Shown here in pieces: positions 26,094-35,643 of a stretch of DNA of 64,000 nt (position 1 is its first letter; each line of letters opens with the position of its first letter). The notes beneath the pieces are model-generated. The model had not been told where the DNA came from. It was given only the letters and a program-made list of their open reading frames with translations, and did no database searches. The stretch is from Leptospira ilyithenensis (GTDB taxonomy: Bacteria > Spirochaetota > Leptospiria > Leptospirales > Leptospiraceae). The stretch spans positions 124,001 through 188,000 of the forward strand of contig NZ_RQHV01000061.1 in NCBI RefSeq assembly GCF_004771005.1, written 5' to 3'. Made by a program: the position numbers and the translations under genes.

Positions 26094-26933
26094 ATGCCTA
26101 AACTTTCCGTTATAACAATCAATTTTAATAATAAAGACGGTCTTTTGAAGACAATCGAATCCGTTCGCTCTCAAACCTGGAGAGACTTCGAACATCTCAT
26201 TATTGACGGTGGTTCCAAAGACGGGTCGTTGGATCTGATTTTGAAATTTCAGGATGGGTTTTCCTTTTGGGTAAGTGAGAAAGACAAGGGAATATACGAT
26301 GCTCAGAACAAAGGAATTTTAAATTCAAAAAGTGAGTATTGTCTTTTTTTGAATTCCGGAGATTTTCTGGTAAACAGTTCTGTATTTGAAAAAGTTTTTG
26401 AGGCGAGTCCGGATTCTGATATTATTTACGGTGATATGTTAGTCGATCATGGAAATGGCAGGATTGACTATGGAAGAAGCCCTGCCCAGCTTACATTGCC
26501 TTTTTTAGCTTATGGAGTTCTTTGGCACTGCGCTACCATGATACGACGCAGCTTGTTTGATACGTACGGACTTTATGATTTATCTTATAAGATAATTGCC
26601 GATATTGATTTTTTTCTGAAAGCAATCGGAGTAGGAAATGCGAGCTTTACTTATGTTCCGGTTGCAATCAGTCAGTTTAACACCGAAGGATTCGGCTCGA
26701 ATCCAAATAATGCTCCTCTATTGGAAGAAGAGAGGGTAAGAAGTAGAAAGCAACATTTGTCTCCACTTACAATTTCTCTGATTGAGAGATTTATCAAGAT
26801 GGAAAATGATTTGTTCGTTTTTTCTCTTCTGAGATTACCTCAGCTAATGAATATTTTTCGGAATATAAAGTGGGTTCGAGCGATCGGGCTTTATTTTCTT
26901 AGATTGATCCGCTCTTTCGGATTGATCGACTAG
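26094..26933 (+). CDS. Family 2 glycosyltransferase (WcaA-type)
   Basis: A soluble 279-residue GT2. Motifs are LSVITINFNNKDGLLKTIES, DGGSKDGSLDL, SEKDKGIYDAQNKG and FLNSGDFLV. ALWHCATMIRR-like and the C-terminal helices complete the domain. It resembles the N-terminal half of the fused enzyme at 16312-18390 and the gene at 37064-37801, so the three look like paralogues. It transfers a sugar to the growing O-antigen unit; the sugar is not identifiable. Confidence 0.9.
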   Translation: MPKLSVITINFNNKDGLLKTIESVRSQTWRDFEHLIIDGGSKDGSLDLILKFQDGFSFWVSEKDKGIYDAQNKGILNSKSEYCLFLNSGDFLVNSSVFEKVFEASPDSDIIYGDMLVDHGNGRIDYGRSPAQLTLPFLAYGVLWHCATMIRRSLFDTYGLYDLSYKIIADIDFFLKAIGVGNASFTYVPVAISQFNTEGFGSNPNNAPLLEEERVRSRKQHLSPLTISLIERFIKMENDLFVFSLLRLPQLMNIFRNIKWVRAIGLYFLRLIRSFGLID

Positions 26934-26979
26934 AAGACATCCATTGGCAGCTAATAATGATAAGATTTTATTTTAAATT

Positions 26980-27828
26980 ATGAAAATTCTTTGTTATATC
27001 AATCATTACTTCGGTCATAACCGATACTTTACGGGCCAATCTTCTCTCCCTTTAAACACAAGTGCGGATGAAATTGCCATGAGAGCTGGTTTACGGAAAA
27101 AGAATTTGGAAGATTGCATCGGGCAGTTGAAAAAACTCGGTGATATTGATATTAAAGTCTGCGGGATGGGCAATAATTCTTTGATACCGCTTGATCTTGA
27201 TTTTTCTTCCGTTCAAAAAAATCCGATATTTTTGGTTTACGAAAGTTTGTCGAAGATGGCTGATTCTTCGGATAACTACGACTATTTTATCAATATCGAA
27301 GATGATATTTTTCTACCGAAAGAAACATTTCAGCATATAGTGGATTTTGACAAAGACTCTCTTGTCAATGAGGTGATTCTTCCGAATCGATTGGAGAAAG
27401 ATCCACAAGGAAACGAGTATTGTGTGGATTGGTCTGCTTTGCCGGGTTGGACCCAACAAAATAAACAGATCCAAGGTAAATCGTTTCGAGTTGCTTTGAA
27501 TCCTCATTCAGGGTTGTTGATCTTATCAAAGGAAAAATTTAAATTTACCATCTCCTTGATTGATCGAAACTTTCGCGGAATTACAGTGGGGACGGGAATG
27601 GAGTCTGCTTTTGCTTATTTTCATTCGCCGTTCGCTTTATTCCGATGTGAAGATATAAGCTATCATAATATTTATCATTTGGATAAATGGATGAATGTGA
27701 TTCACAAAACAACCTTGCCCTTTAAAGAAAACATGATCTTATTTATAAAAATTCTGATCAAAGATATGACTCCTCCTTTTCTTTTCCGATCGGTAAAATT
27801 TCTGATCGGTAAAATTCTTCGCAAATAA
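26980..27828 (+). CDS. Hypothetical protein, possible GT-A-type glycosyltransferase
   Basis: A 282-residue protein that I do not place in a named family. Starting MKILCYINHYFGHNRYFTGQ, it has an acidic motif FINIEDDIFLPKE near residue 105, the position and form of a GT-A metal-binding DxD. Then come LNPHSGLLILSKEKF and GTGMESAFAYFHSPF, which look like an acceptor/donor loop. The C-terminus is hydrophobic and basic. Location between two glycosyltransferases supports a sugar transferase role. Confidence 0.6.
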   Translation: MKILCYINHYFGHNRYFTGQSSLPLNTSADEIAMRAGLRKKNLEDCIGQLKKLGDIDIKVCGMGNNSLIPLDLDFSSVQKNPIFLVYESLSKMADSSDNYDYFINIEDDIFLPKETFQHIVDFDKDSLVNEVILPNRLEKDPQGNEYCVDWSALPGWTQQNKQIQGKSFRVALNPHSGLLILSKEKFKFTISLIDRNFRGITVGTGMESAFAYFHSPFALFRCEDISYHNIYHLDKWMNVIHKTTLPFKENMILFIKILIKDMTPPFLFRSVKFLIGKILRK

Positions 27829-27843
27829 ACCAAATCATTGTCT

Positions 27844-29685
27844 ATGCAATTATTATCATATACGAAATCAATCTATCACCTCTATTCCCGACTGGGAGGG
27901 AAACGCTTTTTGTTCCTAGTCCGATCCAAAGTATTGAAGTTCTTCTTTGAGAAAAAGAGGACTGATATTAACCTGTTTCCCGAAACGATCGGAAATGCGG
28001 AATATGCTCTTTGGTTACGGAAGTATTTCCCAAGAGAGTCCGATTGTGAAGGTATGAAAGATGTATGTAAAATACTTTCATACAAACCTTTGGTATCGAT
28101 TATTACTCCGGTTTACAACCCTCCGATTCCGTTTTTTAAGGCAGCCATTGATTCCGTTCTCGCGCAAGTTTACGAAAATTGGGAATTGTGTTTGGCTGAC
28201 GATGCGTCTACGGATACCGAGATCAAAAATATAATAGAAACCTATAGAAAAAAAGATTCCAGAATCAAAGTCATTTATAGAAACAAAAACGGCCATATTT
28301 CGGATGCATCCAATTCCGCATTGTCTATCGCAAAAGGCGAGTTTGTCGCTCTATTGGATCAGGACGATCTTTTGACCAAAGATGCTTTGTTTCAAAATAT
28401 TCTTGCATTAAATAAAAACCGTTCCATCGACATGATTTATTCAGATGAAGATAAAATTACGGAAGATGGAAAATTATTCAGTCCTTTCTTCAAACCGGAT
28501 TGGTCGCAGGAATCATATTTATCCCGTAACTATACCTGTCATTTTTCGTTGTATCGTAAAAAAATTATAGATCGGATCAAAGGATTTCGAAAAGGTCTGG
28601 AAGGAAGCCAGGATTATGATCTGATGCTTCGTTTTTCGGAAAAGACCGATCGGATCTATCATATTCCGAAGATATTATACCATTGGAGAACTCATATCAA
28701 TTCGACTTCTCTCAATGCAGGTGCAAAATCTTATGCAGCCGTTGCAGGAGAGAGGGCACTTGTCGAGGCTTTGGAAAGACGTAAGGAAAAAGGAATTGTT
28801 GAACCTGTTCCCGGTTATGCGGGAAACTTCAATATTAGGTATTCACTAAAGAATAATCCCAAGGTATCAATTGTCATCCCAAGTAGAAATCAAAGCGCTT
28901 TTTTGGAAAAATGTCTGAACTCGATATTTGCCAAATCAAGTTATCAAAATATCGAAGTAGTTTTAGTGGATAACGGAACCGATGAAAAGAAGGCGATCAG
29001 TCTTATTCATCATTGGAAAGAAAAGGAGCCGGATCGTTTTCTTTGGCTAGAGTATGATATCCCGTTTAATTTTTCGAAATTGATCAACTATGGATGTGAA
29101 AATGCAAGCGGCGAATACTTGATTATTTTAAATAACGATACTGAAATCATTTCTCCCGATTGGGTTGAATCGTTACTCAGCCAGGCACAAAGAGAAAAGA
29201 CCGGTGCCGTGGGATGTATGCTTCTTTACTCCGATGAAACAATTCAACACGCGGGAGTGATTTTGGGAGTAGGTGGGATTGCCAATCATTCAATGTTAGG
29301 TGAATATTGCGAATCGACGAAACATTATTGTTATTTGAAATTAACGAATAATGTTTCTGCAGTTACCGGTGCTTGTTTTATGATCAGCAAAAAGAAGTTT
29401 AAAAAAGTCGGCGGTTTGGATGAAAATTTTGCCGTTTCCTATAATGATATAGATTTTTGTTTAAAACTGGGAAAATTAGGTTATAGGAATTTATATCTTC
29501 CTTATGTTCGGATTTTCCATTATGAATCAAAATCAAGAGGCTCGGATGTCAGTCCTGAAAAGAAAATCCGCTTGGAGCGGGAATCGAAAATGATGGAAGA
29601 GAAATGGAAGGAAGTGATAGATAAAGATCCTTATTATAATCCGAACCTTTCAAGATCCAAGTTTGATTTCAGTTTGAATGTTTAA
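27844..29685 (+). CDS. Tandem family 2 glycosyltransferase (two GT2 domains)
   Basis: A 613-residue protein from ATG 27844 (a TTG six bases earlier is the other choice). After about 80 N-terminal residues the first GT2 domain runs about 80-310: VSIITPVYNPPIPFFKAAID, DDASTDTEIKNII, LLDQDDLLT and YSDEDKI. The second runs about 335-590: VSIVIPSRNQSAFLEKCLNS, VDNGTD, LNNDTEIISPDWVESLL and GACFMISKKKFKKVGGLDE. The layout matches bifunctional O-antigen or rhamnan transferases that build alternating linkages. Both halves keep their DxD-like motifs. Confidence 0.9.
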   Translation: MQLLSYTKSIYHLYSRLGGKRFLFLVRSKVLKFFFEKKRTDINLFPETIGNAEYALWLRKYFPRESDCEGMKDVCKILSYKPLVSIITPVYNPPIPFFKAAIDSVLAQVYENWELCLADDASTDTEIKNIIETYRKKDSRIKVIYRNKNGHISDASNSALSIAKGEFVALLDQDDLLTKDALFQNILALNKNRSIDMIYSDEDKITEDGKLFSPFFKPDWSQESYLSRNYTCHFSLYRKKIIDRIKGFRKGLEGSQDYDLMLRFSEKTDRIYHIPKILYHWRTHINSTSLNAGAKSYAAVAGERALVEALERRKEKGIVEPVPGYAGNFNIRYSLKNNPKVSIVIPSRNQSAFLEKCLNSIFAKSSYQNIEVVLVDNGTDEKKAISLIHHWKEKEPDRFLWLEYDIPFNFSKLINYGCENASGEYLIILNNDTEIISPDWVESLLSQAQREKTGAVGCMLLYSDETIQHAGVILGVGGIANHSMLGEYCESTKHYCYLKLTNNVSAVTGACFMISKKKFKKVGGLDENFAVSYNDIDFCLKLGKLGYRNLYLPYVRIFHYESKSRGSDVSPEKKIRLERESKMMEEKWKEVIDKDPYYNPNLSRSKFDFSLNV

Positions 29686-29704
29686 GCCATAGGCTGGTTT
29701 CTGT

Positions 29705-30478
29705 TTGCAAATTAAAATACACCAGATTTATTTTCATGAAAACCAAAAGGCTTCTCTTTTGGACGGGTTTATCCCGTATTTCAATCAAAGCAAAAACTTC
29801 AGACAACTCTATGAAACGGAAGTATTCTTTCATCTGTTTGACGAATCCGAATTAGTCGATGAAAATTTTTACGGTGCCGTATCATGGAAGTTCGGAGAGA
29901 AAACGGGTATTACCGGAAATGAGTTTTTTCAGTTTGTGCAATCGAATCCTAACAAGGAAGTGTATTTGGCAAACCCTTATCCTGAGCTGATTCATTTGTA
30001 TGATAATCCGTGGATACAAGGAGAGAATGTTCATCCGGGACTTTTAAAAATATCTCAAACTGTCTTCGATCTCTCAAAGTATAGGATTGATTTAAGCAAA
30101 ATCCGATTGGAGAAAGATAGACAACTTTATTGCAATTATTTTGCGGGTTCGGGCGTATTCTGGAAATCCTATCTGATCTTTTTAAAGGATATGGTTTCTG
30201 TCATTGAAACGGAATCCAAGATCCAGAAACTGATTAAAAGAAAGACTTCCTATATATACGAAGCTTCCTTTTTACCGTTCTTTTTGGAAAGGTTGTTGCC
30301 TACTTATTTATTTTTGAATCCTGAAATCAAAACGGTAAGTTACGGCTATAAGGATGAATTTTTGCTAAATAGGTATTTGAAAGTGATCAAAGAAAAGGAA
30401 GATGCTCTTTTCAGGCATCAAAGGATTTTTCGAAAGATTCCTTTTCTGAATTTATTGCGTAAGCTGGTAAAATATTGA
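29705..30478 (+). CDS. Hypothetical protein of the O-antigen locus (TTG start)
   Basis: A 257-residue protein with no clear family. It begins MQIKIHQIYFHENQKASLLD, a start like that of GT32-type or Och1-type sugar transferases, but no DxD is evident where expected. NYFAGSGVFWKSYLIFLKDM in the second half resembles an acceptor loop. No ATG fits, so the start appears to be TTG at 29705, 19 bases after the previous stop. The next gene starts on a TTG that overlaps its stop codon. A role in glycan assembly is inferred from context only. Confidence 0.6.
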   Translation: MQIKIHQIYFHENQKASLLDGFIPYFNQSKNFRQLYETEVFFHLFDESELVDENFYGAVSWKFGEKTGITGNEFFQFVQSNPNKEVYLANPYPELIHLYDNPWIQGENVHPGLLKISQTVFDLSKYRIDLSKIRLEKDRQLYCNYFAGSGVFWKSYLIFLKDMVSVIETESKIQKLIKRKTSYIYEASFLPFFLERLLPTYLFLNPEIKTVSYGYKDEFLLNRYLKVIKEKEDALFRHQRIFRKIPFLNLLRKLVKY

Positions 30479-31410
30479 ATCGTTTTTCATTGCTTACCGT
30501 CCATTGGAATACAGCCGAACTCACGTTAAAGTTTATTGAATTGGTAATGCCTTATGTCATTGCAAATGATTGGCAGCTTTTTCTGTTGGAAAACAACTCC
30601 AATGATGCTGAAAAAAAGATCCTTAAGGAAGGTATCGAGAAAAAAGGACTCCATAAAAACGATTCCTTTCATCTTGTAGAAAGCGACGAGAATTTGGGAT
30701 TTGCCGGCGGAATCAATTTGATCGCAGATCATGCATTTCAAAAATTTCCAGAACATCATTTTTGGGTATTAAATACGGATATTACAATTCCCGAAGAGAC
30801 TATGAAATACATACACACGAGACTGGAGTTGAATGATCGTTTGGTGGGATCTTTGGTGTTTGACGAGACCGGAGACCGCTTATTGTTTTCCGGAGCATCC
30901 TTCCCTTTGACGATTTTCGGAGTTCAATATTCCAAATCAAAGAAAGTTTTGCCAAATGAAAAATGGGATACTTCTTATTGCGAAGGTTCTAGTCTTGTTA
31001 TCAATAATTTCATATACAAAGATTTAACTTCGGAGCGGAAGACTCTTTTCGACCAAAAGCTTTTCCTATACTGTGAAGATCTTGAATTGGGTTTAAAGGC
31101 GAAAGAATTGGGATATTATTCCGAACTGGATACAAATCTGATTATTTATCACAAACATTCCCAAAGTGGGGGAGGTTCGGGGAATTTCTTAGCATTTTAT
31201 TATATTACAAGAAATCGGATCTTGCTTGCGAAAGATTATCTCTCCTTTCCTGTGTTTCTGTTTTACATACTATTTTCGATTATCACTCGTTTGGTTATCA
31301 ATCTTGTTTTGATGAGCAAACGAAACGTGAAGGTCCGTTTCGCAATTTTTAGAGGAATCGTTGATGGAATCTTGGGAAAAACGGGACGATGGGAAGGTCA
31401 TCCTTCCTGA
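30475..31410 (+). CDS. Family 2 glycosyltransferase, rhamnosyltransferase-like (TTG start)
   Basis: A 311-residue GT2. It has FSLLTVHWNTAELTLKFIE, LLENNSNDAEKKIL, ESDENLGFAGGINLIAD and the LNTDITIPEET metal motif, then CEGSSLVINNFIYK and YCEDLELGLKAKELGY. These are the blocks of the RfbN/WbbL-like rhamnosyl- or deoxysugar-transferase group. The TTG start overlaps the preceding TGA stop (TTGA), a translational coupling arrangement. Its 3' end overlaps the convergent gene by 13 bases and closes the long plus-strand operon. Confidence 0.88.
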   Translation: MNRFSLLTVHWNTAELTLKFIELVMPYVIANDWQLFLLENNSNDAEKKILKEGIEKKGLHKNDSFHLVESDENLGFAGGINLIADHAFQKFPEHHFWVLNTDITIPEETMKYIHTRLELNDRLVGSLVFDETGDRLLFSGASFPLTIFGVQYSKSKKVLPNEKWDTSYCEGSSLVINNFIYKDLTSERKTLFDQKLFLYCEDLELGLKAKELGYYSELDTNLIIYHKHSQSGGGSGNFLAFYYITRNRILLAKDYLSFPVFLFYILFSIITRLVINLVLMSKRNVKVRFAIFRGIVDGILGKTGRWEGHPS

Positions 31411-32465
31411 GATTCAATGCATTCGGAATATACATTCAAATCTTTGAGCATATTCATCATAGCAATTCGTTTGTTTTCAAATGTAAATTGACTCAGAATT
31501 CTTGCTCTGGCACGGGAACCCATCTTATTTCTTAACGGTTCGTTCTTAAGAATTTTTATCGTAGCTTCAACCATGGAATCAATAGACAAAGGATCCGTAT
31601 ATATGCCGGTATCTCCAACGACTTCGGTGATCGCACCATTTGCGCTTGTTAGAATCGGACATTCGCAGGCCATAGCTTCCGCAACCGCCAATCCGAAACC
31701 TTCGTAAAGTGTAGGTGCCATATAAAGGTCCGTTCTATGGAGAAGTTCTACTTTGAATTCTTCGGTTACGTTTCCATGAAATGTAACCAGGTGTTTGATC
31801 TCCAGATGATTTACATGTTGTTCCAAGTTTGCAAATCCCGGACCTGGCCGGCCACAAACATTGAAATGAATGGAAATGTCTTTTTCATCAAGAACCTTAA
31901 CTACATTCATAAGTTGAAAGATTCTTTTTCTTTCCATATTATGTTGCTCTAGCCAGGAAATCACTGTTAGCTGGTATGGCGCTTTACCTGCTTGTTTGGA
32001 TTTTTTTTTTGTGTTTTTTCGAGGGGAGTATTTTTTCCCATCAATACAGCAACCGATGATATATGGGTTTTTGACGGCTAGGTTTTTTTTTACATCGTTA
32101 AATTCGATGTCGGATATGAAAATATTCGCATCGGCAAAAATCAATCCCAATCGAACGAGAATTTTATATAAAAAACTTCTTCTGATGAAATCCGTTCCTT
32201 GCATCAAAGGAGTGCTGTAATGAAATGCTCCGGAAATAATCACTTTTTTGTTTCTTAAGTAACCTGCAATCAAACCGAAGATCGAGTAGGTCCACCACCA
32301 TACGTAGATGAAATCGCATTTGGTAAGGAACAAATCCAAAATTCGATTTGTAACAATGACTTTATATCCCAGATCTTCGAGTGCACGGATGTCTTGTTCG
32401 TAGTAAGCAACGGTTTTAAAGAGAGTGAGGTCTTTTACATGGCTGAAGAAAATGATTGTTCGCAT
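31398..32465 (-). CDS. Family 4 glycosyltransferase
   Basis: A 355-residue GT-B fold enzyme. The N-terminal domain starts TIIFFSHVKDLTLFKTVAYY, and the C-terminal donor domain starts near residue 165 (YQLTVISWLEQHNMERK). The retaining-GT motif is in PTLYEGFGLAVAEAMACECP, with ExxxxxxxE near residue 255-263, followed by GAITEVVGDTGIY. It is the first minus-strand gene in the locus, which marks the end of the upstream operon. Its own promoter should lie in the 282-base gap before the gene at 32748. Confidence 0.9.
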   Translation of the reverse strand: MRTIIFFSHVKDLTLFKTVAYYEQDIRALEDLGYKVIVTNRILDLFLTKCDFIYVWWWTYSIFGLIAGYLRNKKVIISGAFHYSTPLMQGTDFIRRSFLYKILVRLGLIFADANIFISDIEFNDVKKNLAVKNPYIIGCCIDGKKYSPRKNTKKKSKQAGKAPYQLTVISWLEQHNMERKRIFQLMNVVKVLDEKDISIHFNVCGRPGPGFANLEQHVNHLEIKHLVTFHGNVTEEFKVELLHRTDLYMAPTLYEGFGLAVAEAMACECPILTSANGAITEVVGDTGIYTDPLSIDSMVEATIKILKNEPLRNKMGSRARARILSQFTFENKRIAMMNMLKDLNVYSECIESQEG

Positions 32466-32747
32466 TTTTTATGTTAATTGGTTTTTTTGTTAGTAAAGAG
32501 TTTGAAATTGAATATAAATGAAACATCTATCTCGAAGAGATGAATGTTTATACATTGATCACTCGGGTATAATATTCAATGGAATTGAAATGATTCTTTT
32601 TACTCAAGAAAAAACTCTTTGGGGATTTGTTCTTTTCCGGATTTTGACTTAAATCGACGGATTCCAAAGTGACGAAATTCCTTGTTTGACATCCATCGAA
32701 GAAGCGGAAATATTAAAAAGAATAGATATGATTTTGGTAGAAAATAA
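32466..32747. promoter_or_regulatory. Divergent intergenic region with candidate promoters
   Basis: A gap of 282 bases separates the start of the minus-strand GT4 from the start of the plus-strand SDR, so it should carry two outward promoters. On the plus strand TTGACA at 32686-32691 is followed after 17 bases by AATATT (32709-32714), or after 19 by TATTAA. A perfect TATAAT lies at 32568-32573 but has no good -35 box. No operator or conserved hairpin stands out. These assignments are by eye and weak. Confidence 0.3.
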
Positions 32748-33809
32748 ATGAAAACAGTTTTAGTTACCGGTGGCGCGGGGTTTCTCGGATCGCACTTGGC
32801 ATTGCGCTGGAAAGAAGAAAATCCGAACGATAAAATAATCGCCTTCGATAATCTCAAGAGAAGAGGTTCTGAATTAAATATTTCAAGATTACGTTCCAAG
32901 GGTATTGAATTCTTTCACGGAGATATCAGGATTAAAGAAGACCTGTTTGCTCTTCCGAAGATTGATTTGATTTTGGAATGTTCTGCGGAACCGTCCGTCA
33001 TGGCAGGGATCAACAGCTCCCCTGATTACCTGATTCAAACCAATTTAATAGGAACTTTGAATTGTTTGGAATTGGCAAGAAGAGACAAATCCGATTTTGT
33101 ATTTTTTTCAACCAGTAGAGTGTATCCGATCGAATCTTTGAATCAAGCCGATTGGAAGGAATCCGAAACCCGATTCGAATGGAACGATAAACAAAAGTTA
33201 AGCGGAGTGAGTTCGCTTGGAATTACCGAATCGTTTCCTTTGGAAAAACCTAGATCGCTCTACGGAAGTACGAAGCTTGCTTCCGAATTGATCATACAGG
33301 AATACGGAGATACCTACGGTTTAAGAACTCTGATCAACCGATGCGGAGTTTTGACCGGACCTTGGCAGATGGGGAAAATCGACCAAGGCGTCGTTGTATT
33401 TTGGTTAGCTTCTCATGTTTATAAAAGAAATTTGAAATACTTCGGATATGGCGGAAAAGGGAAACAAGTAAGAGATTTGCTTCATGTGGAAGATCTTTAC
33501 GCTCTGCTTAAATTGCAGATTGGAAGTTGGGAATTAAGCAACGGACAAACTTTTAATGTCGGTGGAGGACGGGAAGTAAGTGTGAGTTTGTTGGAACTGA
33601 CCGACATTTGTCAGAAAATCACAGGAAACAAAATTGAAATCGAATCCGTTCTCGAAGATAGACAGGCTGACATTCGAATCTATCTTTCCGATTGCACAAA
33701 AGTAAAAAATACATTCGGTTGGCGACCGAAATATGATCCGGAAACGATTTTGAAGGAAATCCATATTTGGATTCAAGAAAACTCTTTGATTTTGGCTAAT
33801 ATATTATAA
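32748..33809 (+). CDS. NAD-dependent epimerase, CDP-paratose 2-epimerase-like (extended SDR)
   Basis: A 353-residue extended [19 protein letters not shown] (4-19) binds [12 protein letters not shown] carries the Ser/Thr, and [18 protein letters not shown] the Tyr-x3-Lys. [17 protein letters not shown] and [16 protein letters not shown] are the later family blocks. It resembles tyvelose (CDP-paratose) 2-epimerase over its length, as does the following gene. The two probably act on related nucleotide sugars, perhaps consecutively. The precise sugar is unknown. Confidence 0.85.
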   Translation: MKTVLVTGGAGFLGSHLALRWKEENPNDKIIAFDNLKRRGSELNISRLRSKGIEFFHGDIRIKEDLFALPKIDLILECSAEPSVMAGINSSPDYLIQTNLIGTLNCLELARRDKSDFVFFSTSRVYPIESLNQADWKESETRFEWNDKQKLSGVSSLGITESFPLEKPRSLYGSTKLASELIIQEYGDTYGLRTLINRCGVLTGPWQMGKIDQGVVVFWLASHVYKRNLKYFGYGGKGKQVRDLLHVEDLYALLKLQIGSWELSNGQTFNVGGGREVSVSLLELTDICQKITGNKIEIESVLEDRQADIRIYLSDCTKVKNTFGWRPKYDPETILKEIHIWIQENSLILANIL

Positions 33810-33820
33810 AGGTAAGTAAA

Positions 33821-34882
33821 ATGGGCGTAGTAATTATAACAGGATCGGCCGGCTTGATCGGTGCTGAATCCGTTCGGTTTTTTGCAAACAAGGGATACCA
33901 GATCGTCGGAATCGACAATGATATGCGTAAGGATTTTTTCGGTGAGGAGGCTTCTACTCATTGGCAAAGAAAACAACTCGAAGAGTCCATTCCGAATTAC
34001 AAACATTATTCGGTCGATATTCGGAACCAAGAATCCATTTTTCCTATTTTCAAAGAATATAATGATGATATAGAACTTGTAATTCATGCGGCAGCGCAAC
34101 CGTCGCACGATTGGGCAGCCAAAGATCCATTTAAGGATTTTACTGTAAATGCAAACGGAACTCTCGTTTTGCTTGAGGCTGTGAGACTATATTCTCCAAA
34201 ATCCGTTTTTATCTTTACTTCTACTAACAAGGTTTACGGCGATACTCCCAACTATTTACCGTTAGTTGAAATGGAAAAACGCTGGGAGATTGATGAAAAA
34301 CATCCTTACTTTCGGTACGGAATCGACGAATCCATGAGCATTGATCAAACCAAACACTCCCTGTTCGGCAGCTCGAAGGTAGCGGCCGACGTAATGGTTC
34401 AGGAATACGGAAAATACTTCGGGATAAAAACAGGAGTATTCAGGGGCGGGTGTTTGACCGGTCCGGGGCATTCCGGTACCGCATTACATGGGTTTCTTGC
34501 TTATCTGATGAAGTGTGCAATTACTGGCCAACATTATAACGTATTCGGATATAAAGGCAAGCAGGTTCGGGACAATATTCATAGTTATGATTTGGTAAAT
34601 ATGTTTTACCATTTTTTAAAAAATCCGAAAGCCGGAGAGGTTTATAATGCGGGAGGAAGCCGCCATTCCAATTGTTCCATGATGGAAGCGATCGAACAAT
34701 GTGAAAAAATTACCGGCAAAAAAATGAATTATACTTATATGGAAGACAACCGGATCGGAGATCATATTTGGTATATCAGCGATGTTCGTAAATTTCAAAA
34801 ACATTATCCCGATTGGAAATATAATTACGACTTAAACGATATTCTTGTTCAGATTTATGATGCTACTTCCCTGCGGGTTTAA
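33821..34882 (+). CDS. NAD-dependent epimerase, CDP-paratose 2-epimerase-like, Phe at the catalytic Tyr position
   Basis: A 353-residue extended SDR. The NAD motif is [16 protein letters not shown] (5-20), with [14 protein letters not shown] in the middle. The usual Tyr-x3-Lys reads [18 protein letters not shown], with Phe182 in place of Tyr and Lys186 retained. I recall the same Phe in homologues of this subfamily, so it may be a family trait and not a lesion. [11 protein letters not shown] and [12 protein letters not shown] complete the family pattern. It lies 11 bases after its likely paralogue and 2 bases before a GT2 gene. Confidence 0.85.
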   Translation: MGVVIITGSAGLIGAESVRFFANKGYQIVGIDNDMRKDFFGEEASTHWQRKQLEESIPNYKHYSVDIRNQESIFPIFKEYNDDIELVIHAAAQPSHDWAAKDPFKDFTVNANGTLVLLEAVRLYSPKSVFIFTSTNKVYGDTPNYLPLVEMEKRWEIDEKHPYFRYGIDESMSIDQTKHSLFGSSKVAADVMVQEYGKYFGIKTGVFRGGCLTGPGHSGTALHGFLAYLMKCAITGQHYNVFGYKGKQVRDNIHSYDLVNMFYHFLKNPKAGEVYNAGGSRHSNCSMMEAIEQCEKITGKKMNYTYMEDNRIGDHIWYISDVRKFQKHYPDWKYNYDLNDILVQIYDATSLRV

Positions 34883-34884
34883 TC

Positions 34885-35643
34885 ATGATCAAGAAAGATA
34901 AACTCAGTATTATCATTCCAGCTTATAACGAGGAGGAAAACATCATTCCTACCGTCTCGCAGATCGTTCCTTTTTTAAAACAGGACAAGATTCCTTTTGA
35001 GATCGTAATCGTAAATGATAACAGTAAGGATAAAACTCCGGAGAAAGTAAAAGAATTACAACGTACGTATCCTGAAGTGAAATTGGTTTCGAGAACCGCA
35101 CCGGGTGGTTTCGGAAGAGCCATTCGAACCGGATTGGAAAATTTTACCGGTGACGTAGTGGTAATTGTAATGGCTGATTTGTCCGATGATCCGGAAGATA
35201 TAGTCAGGTATTATAACAAAATACAGGAAGGGTACGATTGCGTATTCGGAAGCCGTTTCCGAAACGGATCCGTTGTAAAAGAATATCCGGTAATAAAATA
35301 CTATGTAAACCGAATCGTAAATTCTTTTTTGCAGTTATTATTTTTAACCCGGCATAACGATTTAACGAATGCGTTTAAAGCATACAGAGCTTCCGTTATA
35401 AAAAATATACATCCTCTTCATGCCTGCCATTTTAATATCACGATCGAACTTTCACTTTCCGCGCTGATCCGCGATTATAAAATCGCATCCATTCCTATCA
35501 ATTGGTATGGTAGAAAGTGGGGACAGTCCAATTTAAAACTTCGTGCTATGGGCAGAAGGTATCTCGCTACATTACTTAAGATTTGGTTTGAAAGATTACT
35601 CATTCTTGATGATCTTCTTGCGGAGAAATCGGATATAAAATGA
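34885..35643 (+). CDS. Family 2 glycosyltransferase, dolichyl/polyprenyl-phosphate sugar synthase-like
   Basis: A 252-residue DPM1-like GT2: LSIIIPAYNEEENIIPTVS, VNDNSKDKTPEKV, GRAIRTGLENFTGD, MADLSDDPEDIVRYY and FGSRFRNGS. There are no C-terminal membrane helices, unlike other GT2 enzymes in the window. It follows the two epimerase-like genes by 2 bases and overlaps the next membrane-protein gene by 4 bases (ATGA). The four genes therefore form one unit: sugar making, lipid loading and possible transfer. Confidence 0.88.
   Translation: MIKKDKLSIIIPAYNEEENIIPTVSQIVPFLKQDKIPFEIVIVNDNSKDKTPEKVKELQRTYPEVKLVSRTAPGGFGRAIRTGLENFTGDVVVIVMADLSDDPEDIVRYYNKIQEGYDCVFGSRFRNGSVVKEYPVIKYYVNRIVNSFLQLLFLTRHNDLTNAFKAYRASVIKNIHPLHACHFNITIELSLSALIRDYKIASIPINWYGRKWGQSNLKLRAMGRRYLATLLKIWFERLLILDDLLAEKSDIK

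Noticed and set aside
33821..34882. SDR judged as a broken pseudo-enzyme because of Phe182
   Set aside because: All other motifs are intact, the gene is coupled to its neighbours, and I recall the same Phe in homologues, so a family trait is more likely than decay.
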